A DNA stretch of 64,000 nt from Halobium salinum (lineage in GTDB: Archaea > Halobacteriota > Halobacteria > Halobacteriales > Haloferacaceae). Position 1 is the first letter of the stretch, and every line of letters begins with the position of its first letter. Of the stretch, positions 43,917 through 53,131 are shown in pieces. The notes beneath the pieces are model-generated. The model made no database searches. It was not told where the DNA came from and saw nothing but the letters and a program-made list of their open reading frames with translations. Both the position numbers and the translations under genes were made by a program. The stretch spans positions 40,221 to 104,220 of the forward strand of contig NZ_JAODIW010000007.1 in NCBI RefSeq assembly GCF_026586625.1, in the 5' to 3' direction.

Positions 43917-44099
43917 TCACTCGTTTTCGAAGTGCGGGTCAGTCATCTTCACTGTATAGACACGTTCTCTCGGGATGTACGTGTACTCGTCGTCGCCGTG
44001 GTGAATCTGCCAGTGGTCCTCTCGGTAGTTCAGTTTCTCATCGTCGATTTCTTCCGACACGGTGTCGCCGTTGTCGCCTTGATACACAATCGTCGCCAT
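43917..44099 (-). CDS. Small conserved haloarchaeal protein
   Basis: 60 residues from ATG 44099. Beta-rich, with IVYQGDNGDTVSEEIDDE and HHGDDEYTYIPRERVYTV. Common small haloarchaeal protein; function unknown. Divergent from the UMP kinase, 93 bases apart. Confidence 0.65.
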   Translation of the reverse strand: MATIVYQGDNGDTVSEEIDDEKLNYREDHWQIHHGDDEYTYIPRERVYTVKMTDPHFENE

Positions 44100-44192
44100 G
44101 AACGACAGTAGGCGGGCCGCGTGGATAACGTGGCGGGTTATCAAGAGGTGCTAGATTGTAGTTCGGCGCTGTCCTATAGTCTAGAGACCACC

Positions 44193-44903
44193 ATGCGCAT
44201 CGTACTCTCACTCGGCGGGAGCATCCTCGTGCCAACCCTTGACCAAGCGCAGTTTCGAGAGTACGCAGCCGTCATCACAACACTCGCCGAGGAGCACGAC
44301 GTCTGTGTCGTCACCGGGGGCGGATCTCCTGCACGCGAATTCATCGATGTGGGGCGAGCTCTCGGTGCGAACGAAGTCGAGCTTGATCAACTCGGTATCG
44401 GGGTTACTCGGCTAAATGCCCGACTTCTCATCGCGGCGATCGGCGACGACGCCGTCTTGACGCCTTCAACAGACTACGAAGCGGCGGGCAAAGCGCTCCG
44501 CTGCGGCGACATCGTCGTCATGGGTGGAACAGCACCCGGTCAAACTACTGACGCGGTGAGTGCGCTCCTTGCTGAGTACGTCGACGCAGAGCGTCTCATC
44601 TATGCGACGGACGTGCCTGGGGTCTTTAGCGCGGATCCTCACACGCACCCAGACGCAGAGCCATTCGGCGAGTTACGCGCGAGCCAACTCATTACCCTCA
44701 TCCTCGATATCGACACTACTGCCGGGAGTCGTGTACCGATCGACCTTCTCGCCGCGAAGATGATTCAACGTGCACACTGCGAAACCGTGGTTATTGATGG
44801 AACCGATCCAGAGAACATCCTCACCGCTGTCCGAACCGGCAAATTCGAGGGGACGAGAATCATCTCGGACGGGGCTGATGACATGACTCCCGCTGAAACA
44901 TGA
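44193..44903 (+). CDS. pyrH: UMP kinase, archaeal type
   Basis: 236 residues from ATG 44193. Amino-acid-kinase fold: IVLSLGGSILVP at the start, VVTGGGSPAREFIDVGRALG, LGIGVTRLNARLL, IVVMGGTAPGQTTDAVSALL and PIDLLAAKMIQ. It phosphorylates UMP to UDP. The N-terminal glycine motif and the GGG loop are intact, so it is probably active. A chromosomal copy may also exist. Confidence 0.9.
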   Translation: MRIVLSLGGSILVPTLDQAQFREYAAVITTLAEEHDVCVVTGGGSPAREFIDVGRALGANEVELDQLGIGVTRLNARLLIAAIGDDAVLTPSTDYEAAGKALRCGDIVVMGGTAPGQTTDAVSALLAEYVDAERLIYATDVPGVFSADPHTHPDAEPFGELRASQLITLILDIDTTAGSRVPIDLLAAKMIQRAHCETVVIDGTDPENILTAVRTGKFEGTRIISDGADDMTPAET

Positions 44904-44937
44904 TGGTTGTTAACCCCGTGGAGAGCTATATCTGAGT

Positions 44938-45177
44938 ATGTCGCGATACGTGGCTTCCTTCGAGATTGACTCGCAAACCGATTCGTATGCCGCTCGACGC
45001 ATCCTGGAGCGAGTATACGATACGATTCGAGAGGAGTCATCGAGCGGCCGGGAGGACTCTGACGACACAAGCGAACTCCTCGAATCGTTCAAAACGCTCC
45101 GAGATGCAGCGAAACGTCCCACCACAGGCAAACTGACGATTACTTACGAACAATACGACGACGAATTCGAAAACTGA
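44938..45177 (+). CDS. Small hypothetical protein
   Basis: 79 residues, acidic and helical, 34 bases after the UMP kinase and probably in the same transcript. Not recognised. Confidence 0.55.
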   Translation: MSRYVASFEIDSQTDSYAARRILERVYDTIREESSSGREDSDDTSELLESFKTLRDAAKRPTTGKLTITYEQYDDEFEN

Positions 45178-45215
45178 GTTCGCAGAGCAACCGTTACCGG
45201 GAAAGACACGCAATC

Positions 45216-45692
45216 TCAGTCGACAATCCGCCAGCGCCCTCCAAGTTTCTCACGTTCGCAATCAGTATGTTTTCCATTCCGAAAGACTGTCACACGACCA
45301 TTCTCTTCACTCAGCGTTATACTGGCAAGCACCTCTTCCCGGAGGGACACTTCTAACGCACTGAGATGTTTGGTTCCCATCCAATCGGCATAAGCGAGGG
45401 GTGGCTCTTCGACCACTTCAGTAGCATTTGGAGTCCGAACGCGAACCATTTGTTCTTGGATCGTCCTATCCGCGGCAATAACGACTGCCCCATCGCAGCT
45501 GAATGCCACGTTGCGGGCTGCGTCGATGAACTCATCGGATGAGATGGCGACTGACCGACACTGATCGACGGGCCACGTGTTGTCTCCCAGTGGATCGGTA
45601 TATCTACCGAAATCGATGTCAGCGACGACAATAAAATAGAGACTCGGTCCGGTCACATATGGTTCATCCCACCGGCTGAAGGAGAGACTCAA
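45216..45692 (-). CDS. DisA_N (diadenylate-cyclase-like) domain protein, 5' end possibly broken
   Basis: 158 residues from TTG 45692. The DisA_N fold appears as CDGAVVIAADRTIQEQ (the DGA motif), then TKHLSALEVSLREEVLASIT and LSEENGRVTVFRNG. Active c-di-AMP synthases have DGA and RHR; here the second motif reads TKHLSA, so activity is doubtful. The frame stays open upstream to TAA (45798-45800), which directly follows an ATG (45801-45803): a nonsense change at codon 2 would explain that. It may be a regulatory or dead paralogue of DacZ. Confidence 0.6.
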   Translation of the reverse strand: MSLSFSRWDEPYVTGPSLYFIVVADIDFGRYTDPLGDNTWPVDQCRSVAISSDEFIDAARNVAFSCDGAVVIAADRTIQEQMVRVRTPNATEVVEEPPLAYADWMGTKHLSALEVSLREEVLASITLSEENGRVTVFRNGKHTDCEREKLGGRWRIVD

Positions 45693-45926
45693 ACTCTCCG
45701 CGACATATCTGAGGATGTCGATAGTTTCTGGGATTGTGGCATACTCCGCTTGACCGTTGTTGGCTTCTATGATGATTGTCTCACCGGCATACTCGATTTA
45801 CATGGAGAATCCGCTTGAATGCTCTGCCCGTGATAGAGACTACTAAAGTACACCAACGTTACCCACACGCCCACCACACATAGACGTTGTACAAACACTC
45901 ATTCGTCTTGCATCCCTTCTAGAACC

Positions 45927-46355
45927 ATGGCCGAATTTCCAGACGAGCGACAGCTCGTACTCCGTGCACGGTCCCAGTTGGACCAGTGGACGAGAAATGC
46001 CCGAATGGAGGCGTACACTGAACTGTTCGAGGGTGACGACTCCATCCTCTCGTCCGAAGAGATGCAACTGCTCGACGCGCTCGACTCCGAGCTGGAACGA
46101 GAGGGCGGCGATGGTGTCTGGGGAACCGATCAGTACGGGATTCACACAGCGGGAACCTCGAGTTCGGATACCTCACTCGGCGTCGTCTGTGTGTACCACC
46201 CACAGATCACCAAAGACTCCGTCCTTAGAGGGGCCGAAGACCTCGACGACGAGACCGAAGAGCGACTCAACGCTGCACTCTGGAGATACAGTGAACGGGT
46301 TGCAACACTCATCGAAGCGGAACTCGACGAGTTCGCCCGTCAGACCCAGGAGTAA
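45927..46355 (+). CDS. Conserved hypothetical protein
   Basis: 142 residues, acidic and helical (ERQLVLRARSQLDQWTRNAR) with a central beta strand (LGVVCVYHPQIT). Similar proteins are widespread in haloarchaea, function unknown. Confidence 0.6.
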   Translation: MAEFPDERQLVLRARSQLDQWTRNARMEAYTELFEGDDSILSSEEMQLLDALDSELEREGGDGVWGTDQYGIHTAGTSSSDTSLGVVCVYHPQITKDSVLRGAEDLDDETEERLNAALWRYSERVATLIEAELDEFARQTQE

Positions 46356-46521
46356 ATCCTGGCCAGGTCCACTTTCGGATGATCGTACGCGTCAATTTCA
46401 TCCGGCGGGGAAATCCCACCATCAACGGCGCAGCGGAAACCATTCTTGGCTCTATCTATCCGAGACGTTCACACCGTCGAGGGTCCACACAGTTATCCGA
46501 ACCGGGCGCCTATCTCTAAGG

Positions 46522-46854
46522 ATGACAGATGGCAAACGGGGCCGAAACGAGAACCCAGACCGCGAACAGCGACAACAGCCAGAGCGGACGCGAGAGGAGG
46601 TACGTGACCGCTCCCGTGAAGCCCGAGCGATGAGCGGCGACCCTGGTGGGCGGCTTGGCGGCCTCGATGAGGTACTCGAAGCCCAGGACTATCCAATCAC
46701 GACGGACAAATTGGTCGAAGCCTGTGGCGATTACGAGATCGAAACCCAGGGCGGGACGGAATCCCTCGAAGAAGTGCTTGCTCCAACCGATAACCAAACG
46801 TTCGACTCCGCCGACGATGTACGAAGCCGGATACTGGGACTGATACATCGATAA
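46522..46854 (+). CDS. DUF5789-like protein
   Basis: 110 residues from ATG 46522. After a charged, disordered start comes GGLDEVLEAQDYPITTDKLV with CGDYEIETQGGTESLEEVLA, which I recall as the DUF5789 pattern. The fold looks winged-helix-like. Function unknown. Confidence 0.65.
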   Translation: MTDGKRGRNENPDREQRQQPERTREEVRDRSREARAMSGDPGGRLGGLDEVLEAQDYPITTDKLVEACGDYEIETQGGTESLEEVLAPTDNQTFDSADDVRSRILGLIHR

Positions 46855-46955
46855 CCTGGAGTCTCGATATCAAATATTGCCCGCCTTCGCCCTGTAAATA
46901 GCTCTCGTCCGACGCTTCGGCTATCGTCTCAGGAGTCGAGACGGTACTGCTTGGG

Positions 46956-47370
46956 ATGCGGCCCGTGTTCATCACCGCGGCAGTCGTCGGGATCTTCGTC
47001 GCCACGGTCTGAGAGATTCCCTGCGCTATTGCTCTCTTGCTGGCTGGACTTTCCGTCTCGATACTGGGGGTGGCCACCGACCTGCTCGCCATCGCCACTC
47101 GACTCTCTCACGGCAGTATGTTCCTGGCTCTAGCTCTCCCCCTCTCCTCTTCGAGGGGACGACTACCACGGACCTTGCCCAGTACAGGCACTACTTCGGC
47201 CCATTCTCAACCTGCCGACCGCTGGCCTGCTGGTCTCTATTGGCATTCTGAATGCGCTCGGTCAGTACGTATTCGGCTACCCACTACTGGTCTCGCTTCT
47301 CTTCGTCGTAACGGCACTCCCGACAGAGCCTCATATGGCACTCACCAATCAGTTCACGACTGACGGTGTC
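46956..47370 (+). pseudogene. Degraded membrane-protein gene
   Basis: Hydrophobic stretches survive in different frames: MRPVFITAAVVGIFVATV then a stop, CAIALLLAGLSVSILGVATD in another frame, and LPTAGLLVSIGILNALGQYV with YPLLVSLLFVVTALP further on. They look like helices of one polytopic protein broken by several frameshifts. The last segment faintly resembles MnhG-like antiporter subunits. No intact product. Confidence 0.5.
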
Positions 47371-47390
47371 GGGTCGGTGAGCTCCTCCGA

Positions 47391-47870
47391 TTACTCCTCG
47401 TCACGGGACTCGTACGTGTTTTCGGACGTGTCGTCGGCGAAGAATCCGAACGTCTCGTCGTCGCGCAGGAGATAGTCGTTTTCGAGCACCTCCGAGACGA
47501 TCCGGCCGAGGGTGTCGAGTTCCAACTCGATATCGTCCACGACTTCAGCGTCGAGTACGTCGCGAGCCGCTTGCGGAAGCGTCGGCGACTGGTAGCCGAC
47601 CTCGTCCGTCGTGGCGTCCCAGTAGAAGTCGAAGTCTTCGATGAGGTTGTACTCGACGACTGTCTCAAAGGTGGCCAGGGTCAGCCCAGTCTGGGCTGCC
47701 CACTCCTCGAACGCATCGTTCCACGCGCCGTTCGCCAGGATCGTCTCAATCTCTTCGCGACGATAGTCGTCTTCTGGGTCCTTGACCGGATTATCCATCG
47801 CTTCGTACTCTCCTCTGGGCTGTGGCCCGTGAAGCGATGGCGCGTCCGGGACCGAAACGTCGAGCGTCAT
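47391..47870 (-). CDS. Hypothetical acidic protein
   Basis: 159 residues from ATG 47870. Very acidic, with LANGAWNDAFEEWAAQTG and ARDVLDAEVVDDIELELDTLG. Not recognised. It ends just next to the degraded membrane gene. Confidence 0.55.
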   Translation of the reverse strand: MTLDVSVPDAPSLHGPQPRGEYEAMDNPVKDPEDDYRREEIETILANGAWNDAFEEWAAQTGLTLATFETVVEYNLIEDFDFYWDATTDEVGYQSPTLPQAARDVLDAEVVDDIELELDTLGRIVSEVLENDYLLRDDETFGFFADDTSENTYESRDEE

Positions 47871-48153
47871 TCGTACGTATTTAGCTGTCCATCGAGAAAT
47901 GCGCTCTGCCACAGGTGGTGGCTGGCTTCTGGCAAACCCTCTCTTGTCAGATTACGTCGCGCGACCACCGACGACCTCATCGATAATTCGAGGGGGCGAG
48001 CACGCTCGACCATCTATCGGGTGGGCCCCGTGCCTCCAAGGAGAACGGTCAGAACGGAGCGTCCGCACCGACTCCCCGAGAAGAGGGCTCCCGTCGCCAA
48101 TCGAATTGAGTAGCGACAGGAACTGGCGATGCTCGTATACGACCGATTCCTGG

Positions 48154-49404
48154 TCAGAGGAGCACGACCTGTGCCAGTCCAAGGAAGATGAAGAACCCGA
48201 GGACGTCAGTCGCGGTCGTGATGAAGATGGTCGCCGACGTGGCCGGATCGTAGCCGAGTCGATCCAGTACGAGCGGAACGAGTGCGCCGAAGAACCCGGC
48301 GATGACGAGGTTCAGCACCATCGCGATGCCGATGACCAGTCCCAACAGCGGACTCTGGTTGAACAGGGTGGCGATGACGGCCACGATAACGCCGGTAATC
48401 ACGCCGTTCACAGCCCCCGCAAGCACCTCGTTGCCGATGGCGCGCCTCCCTGTTCGAAGTGAGATCTGCTCTAGTGCGATGCCGCGGACCGTCACGGCCA
48501 TCGACTGCGTGCCGGCGTTCCCACCCATCCCGGCGACGACCGGCATGTAGATTGCCAGTAGCGTCAACGCCGCGATCGTGTCTTCGAATAACCCGACAGT
48601 CGCCGCAGCGAGAAAGGCGGTCCCGAGGTTGATGATGAGCCACTTGTACCGCCGGCGAACCTTCTCGAAGGCGCCATCGAGAACGCTCTCCTGCTCGTCG
48701 ACACCAGTGAACTCATAGAGCGTCTGGCCGGCTTCTTCCTCGATGGCCTGTAAGAGGTCGTCCGCATAGATGACTCCGAGAATGCTGTCGTCTTCGTCGA
48801 GAACGACGATTTTACTCTGTGGGTTGGCCCTGAACACCTCGATGACCTCCGAGTCGGGCTGTTCGTATCGAACAGTGGGAGCGGGTCGAAGATACTCGGT
48901 GATGACCGCCGACCCGTGACCAGCCAGGGCTAAGGTATGGCCAGGTAACTCCCCTAACACCTCGTCACCATCGGTGACGAAGACGGTCGGGAAGCGTCCC
49001 GTTCGGGCCTCGTGACGTCGGACGAGCCGTGCCACCTCCTCGAACCCCTGGTCCTTGTCGACGGTGACGTAGCCGAGATCCATCATACCGGCGGCGCTGT
49101 CCGGACTGAACTTCAAGAGGAACTCGATCCGCTCCCTTCGGTCGGTTTCGAGTTGACCGAGCACGGCTCCCTGAGTGTCCTCGTCGAGTAATCCAACCAC
49201 GTCGGTCGCATCGTCGGGATCAAGTCTGCGGACGAATCGCCGTACCTCCTGACGATCCATGTCATCGAGTACGTCTCGCTGGACCGACTCGGGTAGCTGG
49301 AAGAATACGACTCGTTGTCGTGTCCACGGTAGTGCCTGGAACTCCGCACCTGGTGTCTCCGAGGCAGCTATCTGCTGTTGGACATCGATCGTGAATTCTT
49401 GCAT
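48154..49404 (-). CDS. mgtE: Magnesium transporter MgtE
   Basis: 416 residues from ATG 49404; a longer frame to 49572 is not needed. The MgtE N domain (LPESVQRDVLDDMD, LDPDDATDVVGLLDED, SPDSAAGMMDLGYVTVD), a CBS pair, and a five-helix membrane domain with MPVVAGMGGNAGTQSMAVTV, the Mg-binding pore signature. It imports Mg under control of the cytosolic Mg level through the N and CBS domains. Confidence 0.95.
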   Translation of the reverse strand: MQEFTIDVQQQIAASETPGAEFQALPWTRQRVVFFQLPESVQRDVLDDMDRQEVRRFVRRLDPDDATDVVGLLDEDTQGAVLGQLETDRRERIEFLLKFSPDSAAGMMDLGYVTVDKDQGFEEVARLVRRHEARTGRFPTVFVTDGDEVLGELPGHTLALAGHGSAVITEYLRPAPTVRYEQPDSEVIEVFRANPQSKIVVLDEDDSILGVIYADDLLQAIEEEAGQTLYEFTGVDEQESVLDGAFEKVRRRYKWLIINLGTAFLAAATVGLFEDTIAALTLLAIYMPVVAGMGGNAGTQSMAVTVRGIALEQISLRTGRRAIGNEVLAGAVNGVITGVIVAVIATLFNQSPLLGLVIGIAMVLNLVIAGFFGALVPLVLDRLGYDPATSATIFITTATDVLGFFIFLGLAQVVLL

Positions 49405-49508
49405 ACGGTTACCCCCTCTCGCGTCGCATGAATCTCGGAAACCGACGTGACGTAGCGGAATCCGGAGTGTTTGAACCAATAGTAAGTGAGAGGCTGCACA
49501 TAGCCTTC

Positions 49509-49742
49509 CTACCCTCGAGATCGCTCGTGTTCTGGGGCAAGGTTGAGAAACACGTCGTTCTCCGCGCCACACCGTGGGCAGGTATGTACGAAGTGGAGAC
49601 CATCCTCATCACGTTTTTCTATCCGCCATTCCGACCGGGCGCGGGCGACGTTTCCACACTCTTTGCAGCGTTTAGGATGATCCTGGAGGTACGTCTCCAT
49701 GAAGTCGATGAATGACTGCGTTCCATGGCGGTGCGTCGGCAT
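49509..49742 (-). CDS. Small zinc-ribbon protein
   Basis: 77 residues, with CKECG and CPRCGAENDVFLN knuckles about 30 residues apart. It lies 104 bases upstream of mgtE on the same strand. Function unknown. Confidence 0.6.
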   Translation of the reverse strand: MPTHRHGTQSFIDFMETYLQDHPKRCKECGNVARARSEWRIEKRDEDGLHFVHTCPRCGAENDVFLNLAPEHERSRG

Positions 49743-49798
49743 ACGTTGTTCATTCGAGGTGTAGTCGTATCAGCGTGTTCACCCCCCTTTGGCACTAT

Positions 49799-51007
49799 TT
49801 ACCCCCCGAGCCACCAGCCGTAGAGCTGTGCCTGCTCGTCAGTGTTGGGATGCTTCTTCGAGTCGCCGTAGGTTTTCCCCTTGAGGAGTTGGCGTTCGAC
49901 CGCGTTCGCGGCGAGTCGAAGCGCGTGAGCGGCACCATACCCCTCGCCATCGGCCGTAAAGTAGCCGCGGTCGGTGACCAGTCGAATCCGTGCCAGCACC
50001 AGCGGCACGCCTCGGCTTTGTTCCTTATGCTCCTGCAGTTCGATGCTGGCCTTGATTACGCTCATCTCACCGTATTTCGAGGCCATGCTCTCGATTAATG
50101 CGGAGACATCGTCGTAGTCCATCCCCTCCAGCAGGTCGAGCCCAAACACCTGCACGGCGTTCCGATCATCGCGCTCCCAGGTGAGCGCCTCGATGACGTC
50201 CGTCTTCGTGATGATACCAATCGGCTCGCCGGTGTCGTCGGCCGTGACAACGAGCGAGGAGATCTCCTGTTCGAACATCGTCTCGACGACGTCGTCAAGC
50301 GGCGCGCTCCGCTCGACCGTCGCGACCGCGTCGGACATCAGGTTCCGGACCGGGAGGTCGAGCATCCGGTCGGCGTCGCCCTCGCGCGAGCCGAACCCAC
50401 CGCGGTTCTGTCCGCCACCACCGTGGCCACCGAAGCCGCCCGACGACCCACCCTGGCTCTTGCTGCCGCCCCGCGTCGTGAACTCGATGACGTCGTACAG
50501 GCTCAACATTCCCGCGAGGTCATCCCCGTCGACGACCGGAAGATGGGCGATACCGGCTTCTCGGAGCATATTGAGCGCTTTCCCGATCGTGGTCTCAGGG
50601 GTCGCACTGACCAATTCCGCCGTGTAGGCGTCGTCGACGGTCGCCGCGTCAAGAAACGGACGGACGGCCTCGAGGACCGCATCTGCGGTCACCACACCGA
50701 CGACACGGTCGTCGCGGAGTACGGGGAGCGTTTTGGCGTCGCTCCCGATCATGAGTCGCGCGACTTCGCGGACGTCCTCGGTGCGGTCGACCGTCGGGAC
50801 GTGCTGGACCTGTGAGCCGACCTTTGCAGAGGGCTGATTGGACGAGGACGCCAGCTGTCGGCGATTCACGATGCCGCGATACTCGTCGCCGTCCGTTACG
50901 ATGACGGCATCGAGCTCCTGATTCTCGAACGCCCCGGCGACTTTCGAGAGAGGGGTGCCGATGTCGAACTCGGTAAACTTCGTTGAGAGTATCTCGGAGA
51001 TATCCAT
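49799..51007 (-). CDS. Four-CBS protein with HPF/RaiA-like C-terminal domain
   Basis: 402 residues. Two CBS pairs (STKFTEFDIGTPLSKV, HVPTVDRTEDVREVARL, AELVSATPETTIGKAL, MSDAVATVERSAPLDD) around a Gly-rich linker, then a C-terminal domain with KASIELQEHKEQSRGVPLVL and DRGYFTADGEGYGAAHALRL that resembles ribosome hibernation factors. It probably senses adenylates and may act on ribosomes or another target. Confidence 0.75.
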   Translation of the reverse strand: MDISEILSTKFTEFDIGTPLSKVAGAFENQELDAVIVTDGDEYRGIVNRRQLASSSNQPSAKVGSQVQHVPTVDRTEDVREVARLMIGSDAKTLPVLRDDRVVGVVTADAVLEAVRPFLDAATVDDAYTAELVSATPETTIGKALNMLREAGIAHLPVVDGDDLAGMLSLYDVIEFTTRGGSKSQGGSSGGFGGHGGGGQNRGGFGSREGDADRMLDLPVRNLMSDAVATVERSAPLDDVVETMFEQEISSLVVTADDTGEPIGIITKTDVIEALTWERDDRNAVQVFGLDLLEGMDYDDVSALIESMASKYGEMSVIKASIELQEHKEQSRGVPLVLARIRLVTDRGYFTADGEGYGAAHALRLAANAVERQLLKGKTYGDSKKHPNTDEQAQLYGWWLGG

Positions 51008-51247
51008 GGGTAACTCTCTAGTGTGAGGGGTGCAGGACGGTTATGCCTGTCCCAGCCCTGATATTTGACGGAGGGACGCGCGAAGTGATGTTTGGGTGAT
51101 GTATCTAACTGCGTCGGCCGTATGCATTGAGACAGGCAGTCTCAACTACTGCACGAGGGAGGACACTACGAGACTGGGAGCTTGACGATCACCGTCGAAG
51201 AGACTATTCAACAGTACGACAACACCGGGACAGCGCCGTCAGTCCTG

Positions 51248-51278
51248 TTTTTCGAGCGCCGGCGATGGGTGCCGGCGC
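51248..51278 (+). promoter_or_regulatory. T-tract plus hairpin leader element
   Basis: TTTTT (51248-51252), then GCGCCGGC (51256-51263) pairing exactly with GCCGGCGC (51271-51278), loop seven bases, 56 bases before the next start. It lies in the 327-base divergent gap 51008-51334, which otherwise shows nothing clear. Confidence 0.6.
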
Positions 51279-51334
51279 AGCGAACACTGACGTAGAGCGT
51301 AGTCGCGTGCGTCGGCAGAGCAAGGTGAAAACCA

Positions 51335-51826
51335 ATGCATATGGTCATTTACACGCTCGTAGAGGCATCGACGCGAGACGACGCCCTCGCCACTGGCAAA
51401 TCGGTGTTCGACCGGCTAGTTGGAGTCGACCCGCACGCTGGCGCCGTCTTTGACTACTACGTCACATTCGATGATAATGAGACGACGGTCGCTGGCCCTG
51501 CCCGCTGGGGTAATCTCGCCGTGGCCGCTCCCGTGGAATCAGATGAGGGGGAGGAGCTACTGGAACGCGGCTGGGAAGCGACGAAAGAAGAGTTCGAGCG
51601 TAATCTCGAACGGGTGAAGGAAGCTATCGACGAACTCTCCGACGAGGAGATCATGCGCGACGAGGATCTCGCTCGGCACGCGTTCCATCAAGTCGGCGCG
51701 TACGACGGTCCGTCGGTGTTCCTGTACGATCAGCACGCGAGCGGCATCCGGCATCGCGAGCACCTGGATCGGCTCCTCGAAGAGAGTGAAGACCTCTGGA
51801 TTGTCCCCGCTGACGTCCACTTCTAA
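51335..51826 (+). CDS. Conserved haloarchaeal hypothetical protein
   Basis: 163 residues, starting MHMVIYTLVEASTRDDALAT, with an aromatic acidic body and WIVPADVHF at the end. It precedes two zinc proteins in what looks like one operon (gap three bases). I recall the family as widespread and uncharacterised in haloarchaea. Confidence 0.65.
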   Translation: MHMVIYTLVEASTRDDALATGKSVFDRLVGVDPHAGAVFDYYVTFDDNETTVAGPARWGNLAVAAPVESDEGEELLERGWEATKEEFERNLERVKEAIDELSDEEIMRDEDLARHAFHQVGAYDGPSVFLYDQHASGIRHREHLDRLLEESEDLWIVPADVHF

Positions 51827-51829
51827 CCG

Positions 51830-52195
51830 ATGCCCCGAATCACCAACTGGACGCGAGAACGTCGCATCCCGTCGCTCGCGTATCGAAACACCGAGACTGG
51901 AGCCCGAGCTGTCCTCCATCGTGCACCGGATTCCTACCGGTACAAATGGCGTGGCGCAATCCTCGTCGACGGCTATCCGGTCTGGTCGCGTGGCTTCGAG
52001 ACGAAGCAGGCGACAGTCTTTCGGGACGCTCTTCGAGACAGACCACTCCCCGAGTTGAGCTGCCCTGAGTGCCCGAACGACGACGTTCTCGTCGGTGAGA
52101 AAGCAGCTGACGGGGCGAAGGTACAGCGCTGGTTCGACTGTCCGGATTGTGGCTACGAAGCTCGCTCGAAGATCGTCTACGGCGCTGAGCGCTGA
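51830..52195 (+). CDS. Zinc-ribbon protein (DUF7568-like)
   Basis: 121 residues. N-terminal TNWTRERRIPSLAYRNTETG and YRYKWRGAILVDGYPVWSRG, then two knuckles CPECPNDDVLVG and CPDCGYEA. From memory this is the DUF7568 family. The start is three bases after the previous stop. Function unknown; probably nucleic-acid or protein binding. Confidence 0.65.
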   Translation: MPRITNWTRERRIPSLAYRNTETGARAVLHRAPDSYRYKWRGAILVDGYPVWSRGFETKQATVFRDALRDRPLPELSCPECPNDDVLVGEKAADGAKVQRWFDCPDCGYEARSKIVYGAER

Positions 52196-52220
52196 GGTCA
52201 CAAGATGTCCAGCAAGAGTG

Positions 52221-52260
52221 TTTTTCTGGGGCAGGAGGGGTGGCCCGAGTCATAGGGCCA
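52221..52260 (+). promoter_or_regulatory. T-tract plus hairpin leader element
   Basis: TTTTT (52221-52225), then a GC-rich stretch with TGGCCC (52241-52246) pairing with GGGCCA (52255-52260). It ends nine bases before ATG 52270. Confidence 0.5.
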
Positions 52261-52269
52261 GATCTACAG

Positions 52270-52665
52270 ATGAGTCTGGACGTCATCGACCGCTACAGCG
52301 AAGCACTGTTCGAGTTCCTCTGGTGTCCCGTCTGCGGGCACGAGGTGTTCAGCCACATCCCCTTCGAGGGGGTGTTCTGCAAGCACTGCAACACGCAGGT
52401 TGAACTCCAAGAATCACATGAGGATCGTGGCTACGACGAAGCGGTCCTCGCCTGCTTCGATACCGCGACGACCTGGAATCTCCACGTCGACGAAAAACTT
52501 CGTCGCGACCTGCCTGACGGGTCGGCGAGGGTGAAGATTCTCGGCGCACCGGGTGCCTACGAGATCGACTGGTGGAGTCCCGAACCCAGCGAGGACTGGG
52601 ACGCGGTCGAGCGCGGTGAGTTCGACAACATCGAAGAACCTGACGAGGTGGCGCACCTCGCGTAG
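52270..52665 (+). CDS. Zinc-binding protein (DUF7567-like)
   Basis: 131 residues from ATG 52270. CPVCGHEVFS and CKHCNTQVELQ form a zinc ribbon, then a beta-rich domain (AVLACFDTATTWNLHVDEKL, VKILGAPGAYEIDWWSPEP). From memory DUF7567, a regular neighbour of the 51830 family. Function unknown. Confidence 0.65.
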   Translation: MSLDVIDRYSEALFEFLWCPVCGHEVFSHIPFEGVFCKHCNTQVELQESHEDRGYDEAVLACFDTATTWNLHVDEKLRRDLPDGSARVKILGAPGAYEIDWWSPEPSEDWDAVERGEFDNIEEPDEVAHLA

Positions 52666-52722
52666 GCACTCCCGAAGAATCCACTCGGTAGTCGATCGAG
52701 TGGTTCGTAGTAGAGTGGTCGT

Positions 52723-53061
52723 CTATGCTGTCTCGGCCTCGAGTCGATCAACCAGTCCGTCGCGGAATAGCTGTCGCGTTCGGTCGGGACCGGTGATGGT
52801 CAGCACCGTCTCCTCGTACGGTGGCGACACTGTGAGCTCGTACTCGGCAAACGCACAACACTGCAACTCTGCCGAGATGAACTGCGCAGCTGCGATGAGC
52901 GCCTCGTCAGCTCCGTCGAACCGAATCGTCACGCCGTTTTCACACTCCTCAAACCCGAGATAGGTGGTGATGAGACGCGAACGAACCTCCTCACTTCGCT
53001 CTCGCTCCTGTTCTTCGGTGAGCGTACATGCAACCTCTCGTGACGGGTCGTTTTGGCTCAT
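52723..53061 (-). CDS. Small CC-motif protein, possibly metal-stress related
   Basis: 112 residues from ATG 53061. It starts with REVACTLTEEQERERSEEVR and has FISAELQCCAFAEYELTVS, then a beta end (VLTITGPDRTRQLFRDGL). I recall the CC motif from small proteins next to mercury or arsenic resistance genes. It is divergent from an HxlR gene and shares its operator region. Confidence 0.5.
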   Translation of the reverse strand: MSQNDPSREVACTLTEEQERERSEEVRSRLITTYLGFEECENGVTIRFDGADEALIAAAQFISAELQCCAFAEYELTVSPPYEETVLTITGPDRTRQLFRDGLVDRLEAETA

Positions 53062-53078
53062 GATACACAATTACTTTG

Positions 53079-53096
53079 AACACGGCAGTGTTTATA
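53079..53096. promoter_or_regulatory. Operator and TATA box of the HxlR gene
   Basis: AACAC (53079-53083) and GTGTT (53088-53092) form an inverted repeat with a four-base centre, overlapping TTTATA (53091-53096), about 40 bases before the HxlR start. It is well placed for autorepression and for control of the divergent gene. Confidence 0.5.
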
Positions 53097-53131
53097 CTGT
53101 CAAGTCCGAAGTATTGGACCAAGTGCGGCGA

